A stretch of DNA of 64,000 nucleotides from Agelaius tricolor (Eukaryota > Chordata > Aves > Passeriformes > Icteridae): assembly GCA_023055355.1 (NCBI GenBank), contig JALJCS010000001.1:99867381-99931380 (forward strand), read 5' to 3'. The position numbers and the translations under genes are program-made. Each line of letters starts with the position of its first letter. Position 1 is the first letter of the stretch. The notes under the pieces were generated by a model. That model had not been told where the DNA came from. It did no database searches and saw only the letters and a program-made list of their open reading frames with translations. Positions 25,301 through 37,600 of this stretch are shown in pieces.

Positions 25301-27934
25301 GAAACTTTTTTTCCAAAATCAACAATTCAGGTATTCTTAAACCCCTTCCCTGTTTTTTAATTCCTCAATACCTTTAATGTAGGATATAAGACATGTGACA
25401 CCTATATTTCACTGTAATATGAGAAGTAGAAAGGGGATTTTCAAGCAACTAAGAACCAAATTTAATACTTAACTCATCATATGGAGACAGAGGAACTTAC
25501 TACTTTAACACTACTTCTCTGGATACAATTCATGACTAGATTTTGCATTTTTTAATTCTGACTTTAATGTTAATACAGGTGGTAAAATATAAAACCATAA
25601 ATATAATTTGTGTATTTTCACTGCCCCCTCCTTTTGGTTGTTTTTCTATAGAAAGCTTTTCAATTTATAGAGATAGGTATGGAAAGTAAAGAGATAATAC
25701 TTAGGGAAGCTGATTCATACGTGTTGGAGGAATTCTACACATGTCACAATCTAAGCAGTTAATGGGGCTTGTTAAAACTAATATTTTACACAAAACAGTC
25801 ATGATTTGGTTTTCTAATATCAATGGGTGTATTTGGATTTGGTTATTGGAAAGAAAAATACTGATATTGGCAAGTTGGTAAAACAATAGAAATTAATTCA
25901 GCTTTGGCTATCTTTATATGGACTCTTAAAAGCATATATCAGCCTTTTTTTCCCCCTGAGAATTCTAGAAATCATCTTGATTTTTGTAATGAAGTGAAAA
26001 AAATTAGTCATTTTGAGAAAGTGTTTGGATTTTTGCCTTTTGATCAGTTTGTTTCCAAGAATAACAACTATAATAGCTTAATTTATAACTCACTTTTAAT
26101 GGTCCTAACACCTCCTTACCTTTTTTTAAATAACAGTTCTCATTAACACAAAATTTTGTCTTGATTCTTAAAACTGGGCCTCAGGATAGATGCTTCTATG
26201 TATATTATTTTTTTTTCACATTTAATGAGGCTTCCAGTAACTCTTTTTAATAATCCAGAAAGGAGTACAAAAAGCTCTGTTATTAATTGTCTCCTTTGCA
26301 TTAATATTGACTGTTGCACCTCAGCTGGGAGCTGGCATGAAGCCAGGGTAGGACTGGCTAGTTCTGCAGTGTAGGTAACTGCTGTGTTTCAGTGACCTAG
26401 TGTTCCCTGTAGTCATACAGAACAGTTTTGATAACTCAAAGGCAGTTATGAAACTCATTAGGGGGAAAAAGGGAATGAAATGTGTTTAATGTTTGCTCCT
26501 CTGCACCTCAGTTATATCCATAAAGCTGGACCAGGTCAGAACTGAACCATGTTCTCCTAATACAAAGTGAAAGGCTCTCCACTTAATGAGCTTTTTAAGC
26601 TAAAAATGGAGCATAGCCAAGTGCTACATACCAATTTGTAGTACTGCATCAGTAGTAATTTATTCACAACTTCATAAAAGAAGTCAACAAAAAAAAGAGC
26701 AGCTGCTAAACAATTAACATCTGTTGGGTCACTGTTCTCCTATGTTCACTATGAGACATTTGGAGATGCTTAATTTGTAAGAGTCTGATGCTTTTATATA
26801 TTGACTACTTAAGAGAAAATTCAGTAAAGCAGTAATTGGGCATGCAGTGTTATTCAGTGGATGTTGCTGCTAGATAATAAATGCATTCTGGCATGTGTAT
26901 CAAAAGCAGGTATGTTTGTTATGTATAAGCAGAGAATAAAAAGAAATTGTTTTTAACCATATTTCCAAAAGTATGTCTTAAGTATTTTAAATTATGAGTT
27001 CTGAAATGTGATTTTTGTCAGTTATTTTAAGAATGTCTGAATGATTTTTTATAGCAATGGGTATTAGTTTTTAACATGAGAAAAATACAGTAACCTGATT
27101 TTTAAATCCTTAATGCTAAAATACTCAGGCCTTTAAAAGTATAAATAAAATTCCTTTGTAATATCCATTTCTTTTTATGTGACATAGTGATTGTATCCCA
27201 CAACTAAATAACACAGAACACAAAAAAATCTGAAAGAAAAGACTGGATCTTTTTAAGAGGTGAAATTTGCCTTTCATGTGGCAAGAAATACCTGTGCCTT
27301 ACAGAACAGAACTACACAACAGATTCTCCATTAAACGACCTGTTTGTTATTTAAGAACAATTTTTCTTATCCAATTATAACGATGAAGATATATTTGAAT
27401 GATTTAATACCTGAAATCAATATTGATCAAAGTAGACAAGAGCTCGAATAGTTCATCTTTCATATTGTATCTTGTCCTGCCAAATATCTGCAAAACTAAA
27501 ATTAAATTCAGTTTTATTTACAGTGAAAGTAACAGGAATGTATGACTTTTAAAGTACATAGAGGCCTCTTTTATTGCAGCTAGTGAAGAAATTTGGCCCT
27601 GCAAGCTTTGAAACATTAGCAAATTGTTTCCTTTGAATTTACAGAACCACATCTTATGTATATTGTGAAAAACAAAAGATATTTACCTCATTCATGTAGA
27701 TAGGTTACTTACATTCAGATGTAATTTAGATTTTGGTCGAAGTTTTTTCTCCTGTATTATAATTACCAGATCTTCAAAAAAGCATTCAAAAAAGAGAAAG
27801 AATACAATGAAATTAGGATCCCTCATGATTCCTACTTTCTTAAATGTACTGGATATGCTACCTGATGCATTTCACCCTAAACATTGGTGTACTTATTCGT
27901 TTCATACATATGAAAAGATGTCCTTCTAATCCTT

Positions 27935-28100
27935 AACATTTAGAAAATTTACTTTTCATGTTTAATTTTCATTTTTAATTCATTTAATTCATTTAACATT
28001 TAGAAATTTTACTTTTCATGTTTAATTTTCATTTTTAATTTTAATTACATTTTCAATTTTAATTTTTTCATTTTTAATTTTTTCATGTTTAATTTTTTCA
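27935..28100. repeat. 60-bp tandem duplication continuing into AT-rich degenerate repeats
   Basis: AACATTTAGAAA begins at 27935 and again at 27995; the two 60-bp copies are nearly identical. TTTTTAATTTTTTCATG-type units then repeat degenerately to about 28100. It lies 360 bp upstream of the 28460 exon. Confidence 0.88.
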
Positions 28101-28459
28101 TGTGATAATTTGTGTTCTTGCTTCATCTTAAAAATGGTCTAAACATGATTCTATCTGCATTTCCTAAACCAGATGGTTCTCCAAGTGATACTGTGACTTA
28201 GAATAAATCCTTTTGCTTTTATTTATTTATCCTCAGATAAATTCTGGGATAATAACCTGAATATAACTTTTATTCATAATGCATTCTGATACAATTGCCA
28301 GGAAAAGAAAAACTAGTCACAGAAATGTATTATTGATATTGTTTTAAATTTTTTGTTATTTTTAAAATAGAAAGGGTTGGAAGTGATTGGGCCAAGCTGT
28401 TAATTTTTATTCTGCCATGTCAATGCTCTTTTTCTTTTTTTTTTTTTTCACCCCTGCAG

Positions 28460-28719
28460 ATGCACATGTATAGCAGGGTGGACAGGGCCAGACTGCAGTG
28501 AAGATATAAATGAATGTGAATCTGAACCATGCTTGAATGGAGCCACGTGTTTCGAATCTGTGAAGCCGGGGCAGTTCGTATGCATTTGTCCTCCATTTTA
28601 TACTGGTGACTTCTGCCACCAGCGCTTCAGTCCCTGTGAGCTGCCTTACAATCCATGTATAAACAATTCAACCTGCTTGGCACAAGTAGATGGAAATCCA
28701 ATGTGCATTTGCAGAACAG
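28460..28719 (+). CDS. EYS: EYS exon 2 of window (completes EGF 2, all of EGF 3, most of EGF 4)
   Basis: This 260-bp exon is the largest here. It begins with A to complete an Arg codon, then [12 protein letters not shown] closes EGF 2. EGF 3 is complete: [17 protein letters not shown], a slightly long C3-C4 loop containing VKPGQF, then [15 protein letters not shown] 4 begins [14 protein letters not shown] and INNSTC and ends at MCICRTG. The segment FTG/YTG-x-FCHQR followed by NNSTCLA.VD closely resembles human EYS and was the strongest single identifier. EGF 3 has the calcium-binding type start D-I-N-E-C with O-glucose and O-fucose motifs. It lacks the usual Asp/Asn at the hydroxylation position (C-F-E). 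EGF 4 has no calcium-binding start. The acceptor follows a long T tract (strong); the donor is ACAG|gtgaga, phase 1. An 18.9 kb intron precedes it. Confidence 0.94.
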
Positions 28720-31700
28720 GTGAGAACTGGAATAGTTAATTTCTTCCATTTTCTGTTGTGCTCTGGAAAATTGCAAATATATATTGAATTTGTCACTATC
28801 TTTAGTGTAAGTGGCAAAGAATATGTTTCAAAGAACATAAAACCAATATGAATTGCAGCAGGTTTATCAGTTGTGTTAAAAGACTGGGAAGATAGCTGTC
28901 AGTTTACTTATTATTAATTTCTTATTTTACAATACTTATTAAATCTATGGTGTCTTAAATTCAGCACTCAGAATCAGTATTTCTCAGTCAATTGTTACAA
29001 TGACATAGAGATAGACATGCACCTGGCCAGCAAAGACAAACTAAATTGACAAAACAGACAGGCAGATTTAGAAAAAATGTATGCAAATTGGTGGAAGTAC
29101 AAAAATTGGAGCAAGTTGGAAATTGTTTCTTTTCCTGCTGAGCTGTCAGGAAGGCCTGGCACATCAGGGAAGTAATCTTCCCTTGCTTAATGGATATAGT
29201 GGGTTTCTCCCTGTATGCACAAGGAACCAAATCACAGCAGGTGCTGACAGCTTCCCTGGGCCATGGCTTAAAAGACACAATCTCACCCTCAATGTACAAG
29301 AACTGCCAAGGTGAAACAGAGCAACAGTTTAACTGTGCAGAACATTGCTATACACGTCCATGTAGGAATTGAAGAATAAATTAACTAATTAACAACTGTA
29401 TTGAAAAGTTAGAAAAGTTAGAAAAGCGGGGGAGTACAATTACTGAAACTGGAATTGGAGCAAGATTTTGAAGTTTTCACTGTTATGCCTATAAACATAG
29501 GGGCCTCTTAGGGACAAAGGCTAGCAGATAACTTCAGTGTTACATGAAAATACATAAAATGTCATTTATTAAGTGACAAATGATATGGATAAGTGACAAA
29601 AAGATATGGATATAAAATCTAGGAGGGAGGAGCATATAAAACCTTAGGTTTTTTTACTATTACGGTAAATGTTACCGCAAGCTGCTGAGGAAAAAACCCA
29701 AACATCACCGGGGAGGTATGCAAGTTGCTTAGTGAAGCATCTTTAGAAAAGCTGGTTTTCAAAAATATAGGTAGATTACTCCAAAACACTTGATTTAGTA
29801 GTAAATGGCATGTGGATTAAACTTGCCAGTAGCTAACAGTCCAGTCATTAGAAAGGTTGAGTCTGGTATAACAGGAATCACAAAATGTAGCAGTGCTTAC
29901 CAAATTTTAAAAACTATCTGAGAACACCATATCATAGAACACCATATCTGAGATGGGTACAGCAGGACCATAAATTATACCACTGCCAGTGGTACATATT
30001 TAGAAGAAAAAGAGGATTTGTGTTGGCTAGGTCAGAGAAGATAAAAGCTGATAGAGTATGAATTGGGCAGAATAAAAGTTGATGTAAGATGTTAGCTTAG
30101 GACAGAATTACCACAGCAAATTGGTAGGAAGGTGATTAAGTCATGATTAGCTGTAGTATAAAACAAAGTTGTATCTTTGTTCCTGTATGTACATTGGGGA
30201 ACTATAGCTGATTTTGCTATAAAGAGTTCTAAAATTCTATAAATACTGTTAATGTAAAACTTCCTCTTGAGCTGTTTGCCCTAGATACAGCGGTTTTCTT
30301 CCTTCAAAGAGATAGATTATAATATTTGTGTAACAAAACTGGGCTCTCATCTCATAGATCATGGAACAGTGTTAGTCAAATTGTCCGCAGAAGCAGGTTA
30401 AACAGCTTAAAAAGTTATGATCTCTACAATTGCACAATGGTATATTCAAGGTTGCAAAAATGTTGAAGGGAGGGCCATTATTGCAAAAGCTTAAGAATCA
30501 CTGCTGTAGAACAAGTTTCCCAAGAGGTGTAGAGAAAACCCCTCTCAAATACTTTGCCAGTAATTGATAAGCAAGGGTTTGATCAAGACAATTGTGGGGA
30601 CATATGGGTTTGAGCTGTTAATCATATAGCCAGCACTGGATCTCCTTAAATAATACAGACTAAATGCAAAGAAAACAGAAGGAATGGAAAACTTAGGGCA
30701 AATAGCAGAATTTTTATTGCTTAATTTATCAACATGTCTTTCCAGTATTAGAAAACTCCATTCTTAGAATTAATCTTAATAATAGAACTGAAAATTTAGT
30801 GTAACAGAAAATCTAGGCAGGAGATGTAAGCAAGACTATATAATTTAAATAATGTTGAAATATTTGTAGATGAGTCTTGGCCACTATTCGTAAATTCCCC
30901 AAAAGGTCTACATGAGAAAGATCCAAAGAGCAATTCAACTGCATATATAAGTAAAATAGAATGTAAATAAACAAGAGTCTAGGCATTAGACCATGCTCTT
31001 CTAGATAATGGCAAGCACAAAACTGTTAGTGCTTTAGAGGCAACCCGAAAGAGAGATAGGACATTTTGGTAAAAATAGTGATGCTTGCTAAGAATTATGT
31101 TCCAAGAAAAAAAAAATACTGAAGAAATGTATTCAGAATCAAGGAAAACTATGAGAAGGCATACAACTACTGAGTGCAAGATCAGCTCTCTGCTGGAGCT
31201 GATGAACAAGTTTGATTAATGATGAAATAGAGATAAAAGATAACAGTTTTAAGAAAGTGTGAAACCTGTGTAATTATAAGTGCATAAATATTGCAGAGAA
31301 TAACAAGATAAAAAGTAATTTGCAACCATAAACTACAGGCCAGAAAATATCCAGTGTTTTCTAATAAGAATTTTTTAAACTGTGATTTATTCTTTTATGA
31401 GAACTATTAGTAGTTATTAGTATAGTAGCTATATAGTAGCAAGGCAAGCTAGTAGGAAAGGCAGATAGAGTTGTTGCTGTCATAAAGAGAGGAAGAGAAG
31501 GCCAAGATTGCTGAATTAAAGTGGTTCCTAGAATTCCTGCTTCTTAGAAGGTAGAAAATAATCTCTCATTAAAATTAGATGTAGAACTTCCTTCATTAGT
31601 CCACGTAATACAAATAGGATAACCTCAGGATGTTCATGCATTCTCCTTATTACAATGGAAACAATTTTCCATAAACGTTCTCTGATAGAAAAATTATCAG

Positions 31701-32117
31701 GAAATGCTACATATTCTACATTAAGTATTGCATACATATAGAGAGAGTTCATATTAAAGCTTTACCTACTCTTTTCAGAAATATGGATTATTTGGACAGC
31801 CAGCATTTGTGTTAACTCAGTAACATCTTAATTAGTTATGGTAGAAGGGAGATTGGACCAGTATAATAATGTATGTATTATTGAAAGACGTAAACTGGAA
31901 ATGTCTGGATTGTGGATGTCCACAGTATTACATTAAGGACGTATTATTTTCTAATGTACTTCATTTCACACAAAAATAGACATATAAGGTGAAATGGCTA
32001 ATGCTGTAGAAATGCTTATGTCGCTCTGCTGACTATTTAGGCAGCTTAGGAAAAATCTTTCAGGTGATAGGCAGGCTGAATTCTTGACCAGTTGCCTCAT
32101 GTGGTTTTGCTGTAAAG

Positions 32118-32210
32118 TTGGGGTTTTTTGGGTTTGTTTGGTTGGTTTTTTGGGTTTTTTTGGTTTTTTGTGGTTTTTTGTTTGTTTGTTTTTGTTTTTG
32201 TTTTTTTTTA
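32118..32210. repeat. G/T-rich low-complexity tract
   Basis: The plus strand consists of T runs punctuated by G, GG and GGG. On the minus strand it produces spurious Lys-rich ORFs (31966-32299). Only a few GGG runs occur, so a stable G-quadruplex is doubtful. Confidence 0.85.
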
Positions 32211-34327
32211 ATTTCATAGCTTTTGGAAGCACACAGTTTTAGAGAGGAGTAAAAAGAGCAGGGGGTAGCAACATTTGTCATTACAGCACACAAGTACACA
32301 AAAGCTTTGTCATCTTATTTATCTTCATTGCAGCTTTAAAAATAGAAAGCTAGAAACTGAGAAGTTGAAAAACTGGTTTATGCATGGGGCTTAAGGTTAA
32401 AGCCATCAGTTTTAGGGTGTAATGAAATTATGTGTATTGTTCCAGGGAAATTATAAAAAGGACTCATCTCTAAGGAGAAACAATAGCAACAGTTTTTAAT
32501 TTTACTGGAATTATGCATTTTATTTTTTCTTTGTCGTTTCCAAAAGCAATACATTCTTTATGCTTCAAGGTAATTTTTGAAGTCCTTGTTTTAAACAGAT
32601 TTTCCCTGGACTTTTTCACCTCTTTTATCAGTCTCCTGTCAATAGCTTTCCCATGACACCTACTCTTTGTTCTAGATGTTAGTGATCATTTTTATTTGGT
32701 CTATAGGACCTTATAGCTAGAAATTTGAACCAAGGCAAAATATTTTTCAGCCAATGCCTGAAACAAGGCTAAGTGAAAATTATCATAATGTAGAAAATTT
32801 ATAATACCAAGCAGAAATAATAACCGGATGATGAAAAACAAGTTGTTCAAATTGGAGTTTGCCATTGTCAAATTTCTGAGTCCTTCAGTGCCAGTTTCTT
32901 TTTCAGACATACGCATACATAATTTACAGAGGGAAATAGCCTTTTTACAGTGCCTAATATTTTACACACCTCTGATTTTGATTCATGTACCTACTTATGT
33001 TATGCTGAACAACCTAAGTACCTGAACTAATGATTATGGGACTGCTATTATATCTCTGCTGTTTGCAAACATTGGTTCATAAATAGTTCATGGTAAGGAG
33101 AGAAACATCTATGGTACTGTTCTGATGAGTGAAACAGTAGAGAGATTAGGGCAAAAGAATCCCATTAGAACCCTGTTACCTGCAGAGGTCAATTTCGTAA
33201 TATTTCTCTGCAATGGAATAAGGAGATGGAAATGACCATAACTGTGACAGCAGATATTTAGCTTCTATATTCTGTATATTCCATCACTTTGCAATTCCCA
33301 GAAGCCCCTTAGACAGAGTTGACAAACTCCAATGCAGGATCTCCTATATTTCAGAGAAACAGAAGTAAAATCAGCATCTGTCTCATCTTAAGTAACAGCT
33401 TTCCAGATGTTCCTATACCTCATATCATTAAAGTAACTTTCACGCCACCTGAACAATTAAAATTAGACAGAAATAAGATTTTATTTTGTAACACTGTAAT
33501 AAGGAACTGTAATAATTTTCAGTTGTTTTTCATCTCTGTTAATTTCTGAAAGTCTTGAATATTTTATGTTACCACAAAAATTAACCTTACTGAGATACTT
33601 CCTCAAATATATCTATGTATGTATTTTCAATACATTCACAAATGTTTTAAACTAATTGCAATAGCATTATAAAGCTAAAATATATCTATATCTGTGAGTT
33701 ATTTATAATGTTACATTGGTTTACCTTCAGTGTGTCCTTTTCAGTAAAGTTCCATTTTCCCTGCCCATTGACAGCCTTCCACTCAGTAATCAAATTTAGT
33801 TCTAGAAATTTCAAACATTACAAATAAAAGAGAAATTAACAGATAAGGAAGTTGACTACAAATAGTCCTATGAGTCCTAGTGTCTTATATTCACTAATGC
33901 CCTCCAATTTCTTAATTAAACCAGAGTTAGAGAAATGTGTTGTCAACTTTTCTGTTCTTACTTAGTGGCACTGAATGGCATGTATCAAACACCTGCTTTG
34001 GTGTGTCAATGACTTCTGCCTACTCACACAACCAGGCCTAGTACCTAACTTGGTGTGTGGTGTACTAGTTTATAGTTCTTTCATCTTTCTTTTTTCCTTA
34101 ATCAAAATACAGGCAGGAATAGATGAAGGTTCAGGAGCATTAAGATGCAGATTACACATGCCACAGATAAGAGAAGTATTTGGATGGTTCGCTCTGGTTC
34201 AGGCTCATTTGCACATAATAAACTAAACCATTCAGAATACAATTTTTTCTGTGCTGAGGGATATATTTCAAAACAATATACCGAGACAGATTTTTTTTGC
34301 TATTATGACCATTCTTTTACAGTTTTT

Positions 34328-34405
34328 GGGGAGATTAGTGGGTTTTTTTTGCTGGTTTGTTTTGAACTTTTTTTGTTTTGATTTGGTTTGGTTTTACTGT
34401 TGGGT
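34328..34405. repeat. G/T-rich low-complexity tract
   Basis: T runs with interspersed GG and GGG on the plus strand, similar in composition to 32118-32210 and to 57495-57566. Confidence 0.75.
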
Positions 34406-35789
34406 TTTAATTTTGTGAAACATACAAACAAACTAAATGAGGGTATCCTTTCATGCTCAAGAAATTTCTGAAAAAAAAAATAACATCATAACAGCATAAA
34501 TGACTATAATTGAAAGGCTAGTTTGAGAAATGTTCCAGGCTTTATTTTCCCAGCTTTATAGTAACATTGCTGTGAAATCTTCAGCAAATATTAAGAGTTC
34601 ATTTCAGTCAGGCCCAAAAGTTATTGAACAGAAATAATCCTGATAAGAAGAAAATAACAACTGCTTTGATGTGGGCTCATGTTTAGATCATATACTGGAG
34701 TACCAGCAGAGATTTCTTTCTACAGCTTTCTTTGGAACTCTGACCAAGACACTTATTTCTTCCAGTCAAGATTTTCTCTAGATAAAAATAAGCCATACTA
34801 TTCTAACAGTGGTCTTTCATTATCTCCTCACTTTCATTAAGTACTTGAAAACCACAAATACAAAACATAACAAAAAAAAAATTCTTATTCGGGTATCTAC
34901 AAAAGTAAAGTTGACATGTTTTGCTTATTGTTTTAATTAAGAGTCCAGTAGAACCTTTGCCATATTTATAGCAATATATACTGAATTTCAATAGCTAAAT
35001 TTAAAGTTGTTTCAATTTAATTTTTCTATATCAGTGATGTTCAAAATCAGTTGAGTGAACTCTATTTATGGTCTTTAGGCAACCTGCAATCAGCACTCGC
35101 ATATAAGTCATACAATGCAAATAGTTTGCTCATTGCAATGGTTTCATTTCTCCATCAGTTGTAAACAAATATATTGAATTTGTGAAATTCAACTGAGTAG
35201 CTATAGTTTCTCCACGGTCTGTATAGAATTTCACCACAAGTATACATTTAGGAGGACACCTATTTATGCAAATGTTATAAGATGCAGTATGCTGTCTAAG
35301 AGCAAAAATAGGGTTCATGTATCACTGAAAAGTGTCTTATTTCATTTTAGTACATATTCTGGAACACTTACACAAGCAAATGGAATGTATTATGCAAGTG
35401 ATGTACTGTGCAGATAAGACCTTAGCCACATTTTGTCTTCATTTAAATATAAAACCCAGTTGGGTTTTTTTCTCAGCTACTGACTGCTTTGAATAAATGT
35501 GGTCCTCTAACTTCCACTACTCTCTAATATATTAATTACTGACTTAGCTTTTAGTTTCTGATTTTGTCCCACACTCTCCAAGGAAGTTTTTCTGTCCTTT
35601 AAAATGGCTTGCATTTCCCCAGTATATTTATCCAGATGCTCTACCCAAATCTGTTCTCTCTGGTTCATTAAAGTATGTTGAGACTTCATATACTGTCTGG
35701 AAATCAACTAGCTGAAGCTAAGGAACAAATATAGTTGGAGAAAGTTCTTTCAGGGTTACTTCTACTTGTAGTTCTGATCTTAGGGTCAG

Positions 35790-36065
35790 TGAGCAGTAAG
35801 GGCTGGCTCCTTCAGAAGCAGCAGTCAGCCACTAGTCTGACAGTATGTGAATGAGGCACGGCCGGGCTGCACCAGTGGCTGTGTCCAGGAACAGCAGAGG
35901 GGCCAGTCAAGGCTACAGGGAATGGGGCAGCTCCAAGGCCAAGCCAGGGAGCCTGTCTGTAGGCCAAAGTCAGCATACTGCACAGCTAGGCATTGGCCAT
36001 GGCTGCAACACAGCTCAGTCAGATACCAGGGACAAAGAGCTGCAGGTTAAACACCCCAAAGAGAA
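35790..36065. repeat. unclassified GC-richer block
   Basis: About 275 bp with noticeably higher GC than the surrounding intron (CACGGCCGGGCTGCACCAG, CAGGGAGCCTGTCTGTAGGC). Composition suggests an inserted element such as an LTR or a CR1 5' region, but I recognise no diagnostic motif. It ends about 200 bp before an EYS exon. Confidence 0.45.
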
Positions 36066-36265
36066 GAGCTAGCCATTGCTGATGCTTCTCTCAGGCTTTT
36101 CTTAAACAGCTTTGAGTGCAGCTGAGGTTTTCTAGGCCAGCCACTTTCATTGTCTGAGTTAGTCCTGGGCTCAGATAGCCAAATGCCCACGAGAATCTGT
36201 TACCTTTTAATTTACATGAAGTAGTTGAGTTCATTCATTCACCATTAATAAAATCTGTGTTTCAG

Positions 36266-36362
36266 GATTTGAGGGCACTTACTGTGAAGTTAACAGTGAT
36301 GAGTGCATCTCCCACCCATGCCAGAATGGAGGTCTCTGTGTGGATGGGGTCAACCACTACAG
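36266..36362 (+). CDS. EYS: EYS exon 3 of window (end of EGF 4, first half of EGF 5)
   Basis: A 97-bp exon entering in phase 1 (G|GA gives Gly) and leaving in phase 2 (AG|). It reads FEGTYC, closing EGF 4, then [18 protein letters not shown] and VDGVNHYR, opening EGF 5. The acceptor is ctgtgtttcag and the donor is TACAG|gtcagg. The Gly-Phe junction inside the last EGF loop matches where I recall the human exon boundary (REG|FEG). EGF 5 has an O-glucose motif (C-I-S-H-P-C) and a hydroxylation motif (C-V-D-x4-Y-x-C). It lacks the Ser/Thr needed for O-fucose, since Leu precedes the third cysteine. It lies 7.5 kb after the previous exon and only 1.1 kb before the next, at the start of the window's most compact coding cluster. 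Confidence 0.94.
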
Positions 36363-37492
36363 GTCAGGAACATTACTTGAATGACAGATATGATACATGG
36401 CTTTTTATCATCTAGCTTTTCCTTTTGTACTCTGAATGTCTAATGTTTGCTGACCTTCAGTGAAGGGGGGGCAGGGTTTGTAATGTATTTGACAGTTACA
36501 TTATAGTCGAAATCTTGTGTGCAAAAAGTAATACATATACACCATAAGTATGACGCCAAGAATTTTTTGTAGGACTAATTAAAATCACAAGGATCCAATT
36601 TAAAAAAGCAGAGTTGTTGTTAGTCCACTTACAGTAGTACAAACAATCTGAGTTGAAATCAATAGAAAAACTTAATGAAGAATATAGTTATAGCTGTTAT
36701 ATAAGAAATCTTGCAATTCTGTCTCTTTGATTATCCTTAAAAAGTCTGTGTGCATCCTGTGATCAGTGATCTTGTTCTTCTTCGAGAACTGGCAGTCTTA
36801 TTGCAGGTCACTGGCATCTGGAAGTCTTTGTCAGGAGAACTATGATGTTCACAGTTGGTTTTTTCACATCTTCAGTCTCAAGCCTTCTTGGGGCCTCACT
36901 CACCAGCACCCTCATGTCCTTCTCAGCAGGACTACTCTCAATCTGCTCATCCCCAGACTGTGTTGATATCAGGGTTGCTTTGACCCAGCTGCAGCTTGCA
37001 CTTGGTCTCATTAAATCTCATGTAATTCCCAAGGGCCCACCTCTCAAGGTTTGCTTCATCCCTCTGGATGTCATCCCATCCTTCAGGAGTGGAACACAAA
37101 AGGCTATTATTTGTAACACCATGGTCATCTCAGTGTCTCACACCCTCACTACGGATGCTATTCCAGAGCTGAAGCTATAGCATGAGAGGCATCAGTCAGC
37201 TGGCTGCAGGGCAGGTGTCAAATAAGTGAAATGCAGCTCAGGCCAAGGCAAGTTCTAAGTAAGCCCTTGCACAGTGGGGTCAGCACAAAGCCTGTGGCCT
37301 TTAGCTAATGGTAACAAAGGGCTTCAGACACTCTACTTGTTGGTGCTTGTTAAAGTACTGCCCTCTGCAATTACCAGTAAAAAGCAAACATGATTTTGGT
37401 ACCATTTAATTAATACCTCTCAACATCTGCCATATTTTTCCTGAATTTTTGTAATAACCTAAAAAATAATATAGTGACATCCTTTTTGCTAG
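36363..37492 (+). other. EYS intron, 1.1 kb
   Basis: A short intron mostly occupied by a minus-strand CR1 fragment (about 36840-37115). Outside the fragment I see only a G run at 36465-36471 and ordinary AT-rich sequence. Confidence 0.88.
36840..37115 (-). mobile_element. CR1 LINE fragment (ORF2 3' part)
   Basis: The plus strand is antisense CR1: CTTGCACTTGGTCTCATTAA near 36997, TCATGTAATTCCCAAGGGCC, CACCTCTCAAGGTTTGCTTC and CCTCTGGATGTCATCCCATC. It fills much of the 1.1 kb intron between two EYS exons. Confidence 0.82.
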
Positions 37493-37600
37493 GTGCTCCT
37501 GCCAACATGGCTTTACTGGGACCCTATGTGAAGTGGAGATTAATGAATGCTTGTCAAGACCGTGCAAGAACAATGGAACTTGCCTGGATCTTATAAACAG
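37493..37600 (+). CDS. EYS: EYS exon 4 of window (second half of EGF 5, first half of EGF 6)
   Basis: A 108-bp symmetrical exon (phase 2-2). The incoming AG|G makes Arg, then [12 protein letters not shown] closes EGF 5 and [18 protein letters not shown] with LDLIN opens EGF 6. The acceptor is cctttttgctag and the donor is AACAG|gttagt. EGF 6 has the calcium-binding start E-I-N-E-C, an O-glucose motif (C-L-S-R-P-C), an O-fucose motif (C-K-N-N-G-T-C), an N-G-T sequon and an Asp-hydroxylation motif completed in the next exon. Because it is symmetrical, skipping would keep the frame but fuse half repeats and disturb disulfide pairing only locally. From memory the same segment in human EYS also has PCKNNGTC followed by VDL.NR at the exon end. 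Confidence 0.94.

Larger units (their letters stand above)
9516..28459 (+). other. EYS intron, 18.9 kb
   Basis: The largest complete intron in the window. It contains a CTCF-like motif (9896-9909), two fold-back inverted repeats (13138-13212 and 15760-15795), CR1 fragments (15250-16720 plus, 22930-23760 minus, 24755-24850 minus, 25035-25300 plus), a 51-bp tandem duplication (22354-22455), a C-rich tract at 19570-19587, and a 60-bp tandem duplication with AT-rich continuation (27935-28100). The rest, notably 16750-22350 and 25300-27930, is AT-rich sequence in which I recognise nothing. The two exons it separates join to form one continuous EGF repeat, so no coding exon needs to be placed in it. 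Confidence 0.85.
28720..36265 (+). other. EYS intron, 7.5 kb
   Basis: The intron holds an A-rich stretch with short local duplications (about 28980-31760), a G/T-rich low-complexity tract (32118-32210), a similar shorter one (34328-34405), and a GC-richer unclassified block (35790-36065). I recognise no CR1 or LTR here, in contrast to the other long introns. The flanking exons join at a Gly-Phe in EGF 4 with no missing residues. Confidence 0.85.

Noticed and set aside
32118..32210. G-quadruplex-forming sequence
   Set aside because: Too few GGG runs within a short distance, separated by long T loops.
31966..32299. Lys-rich minus-strand ORFs
   Set aside because: They are translations of the G/T-rich low-complexity tract read antisense.
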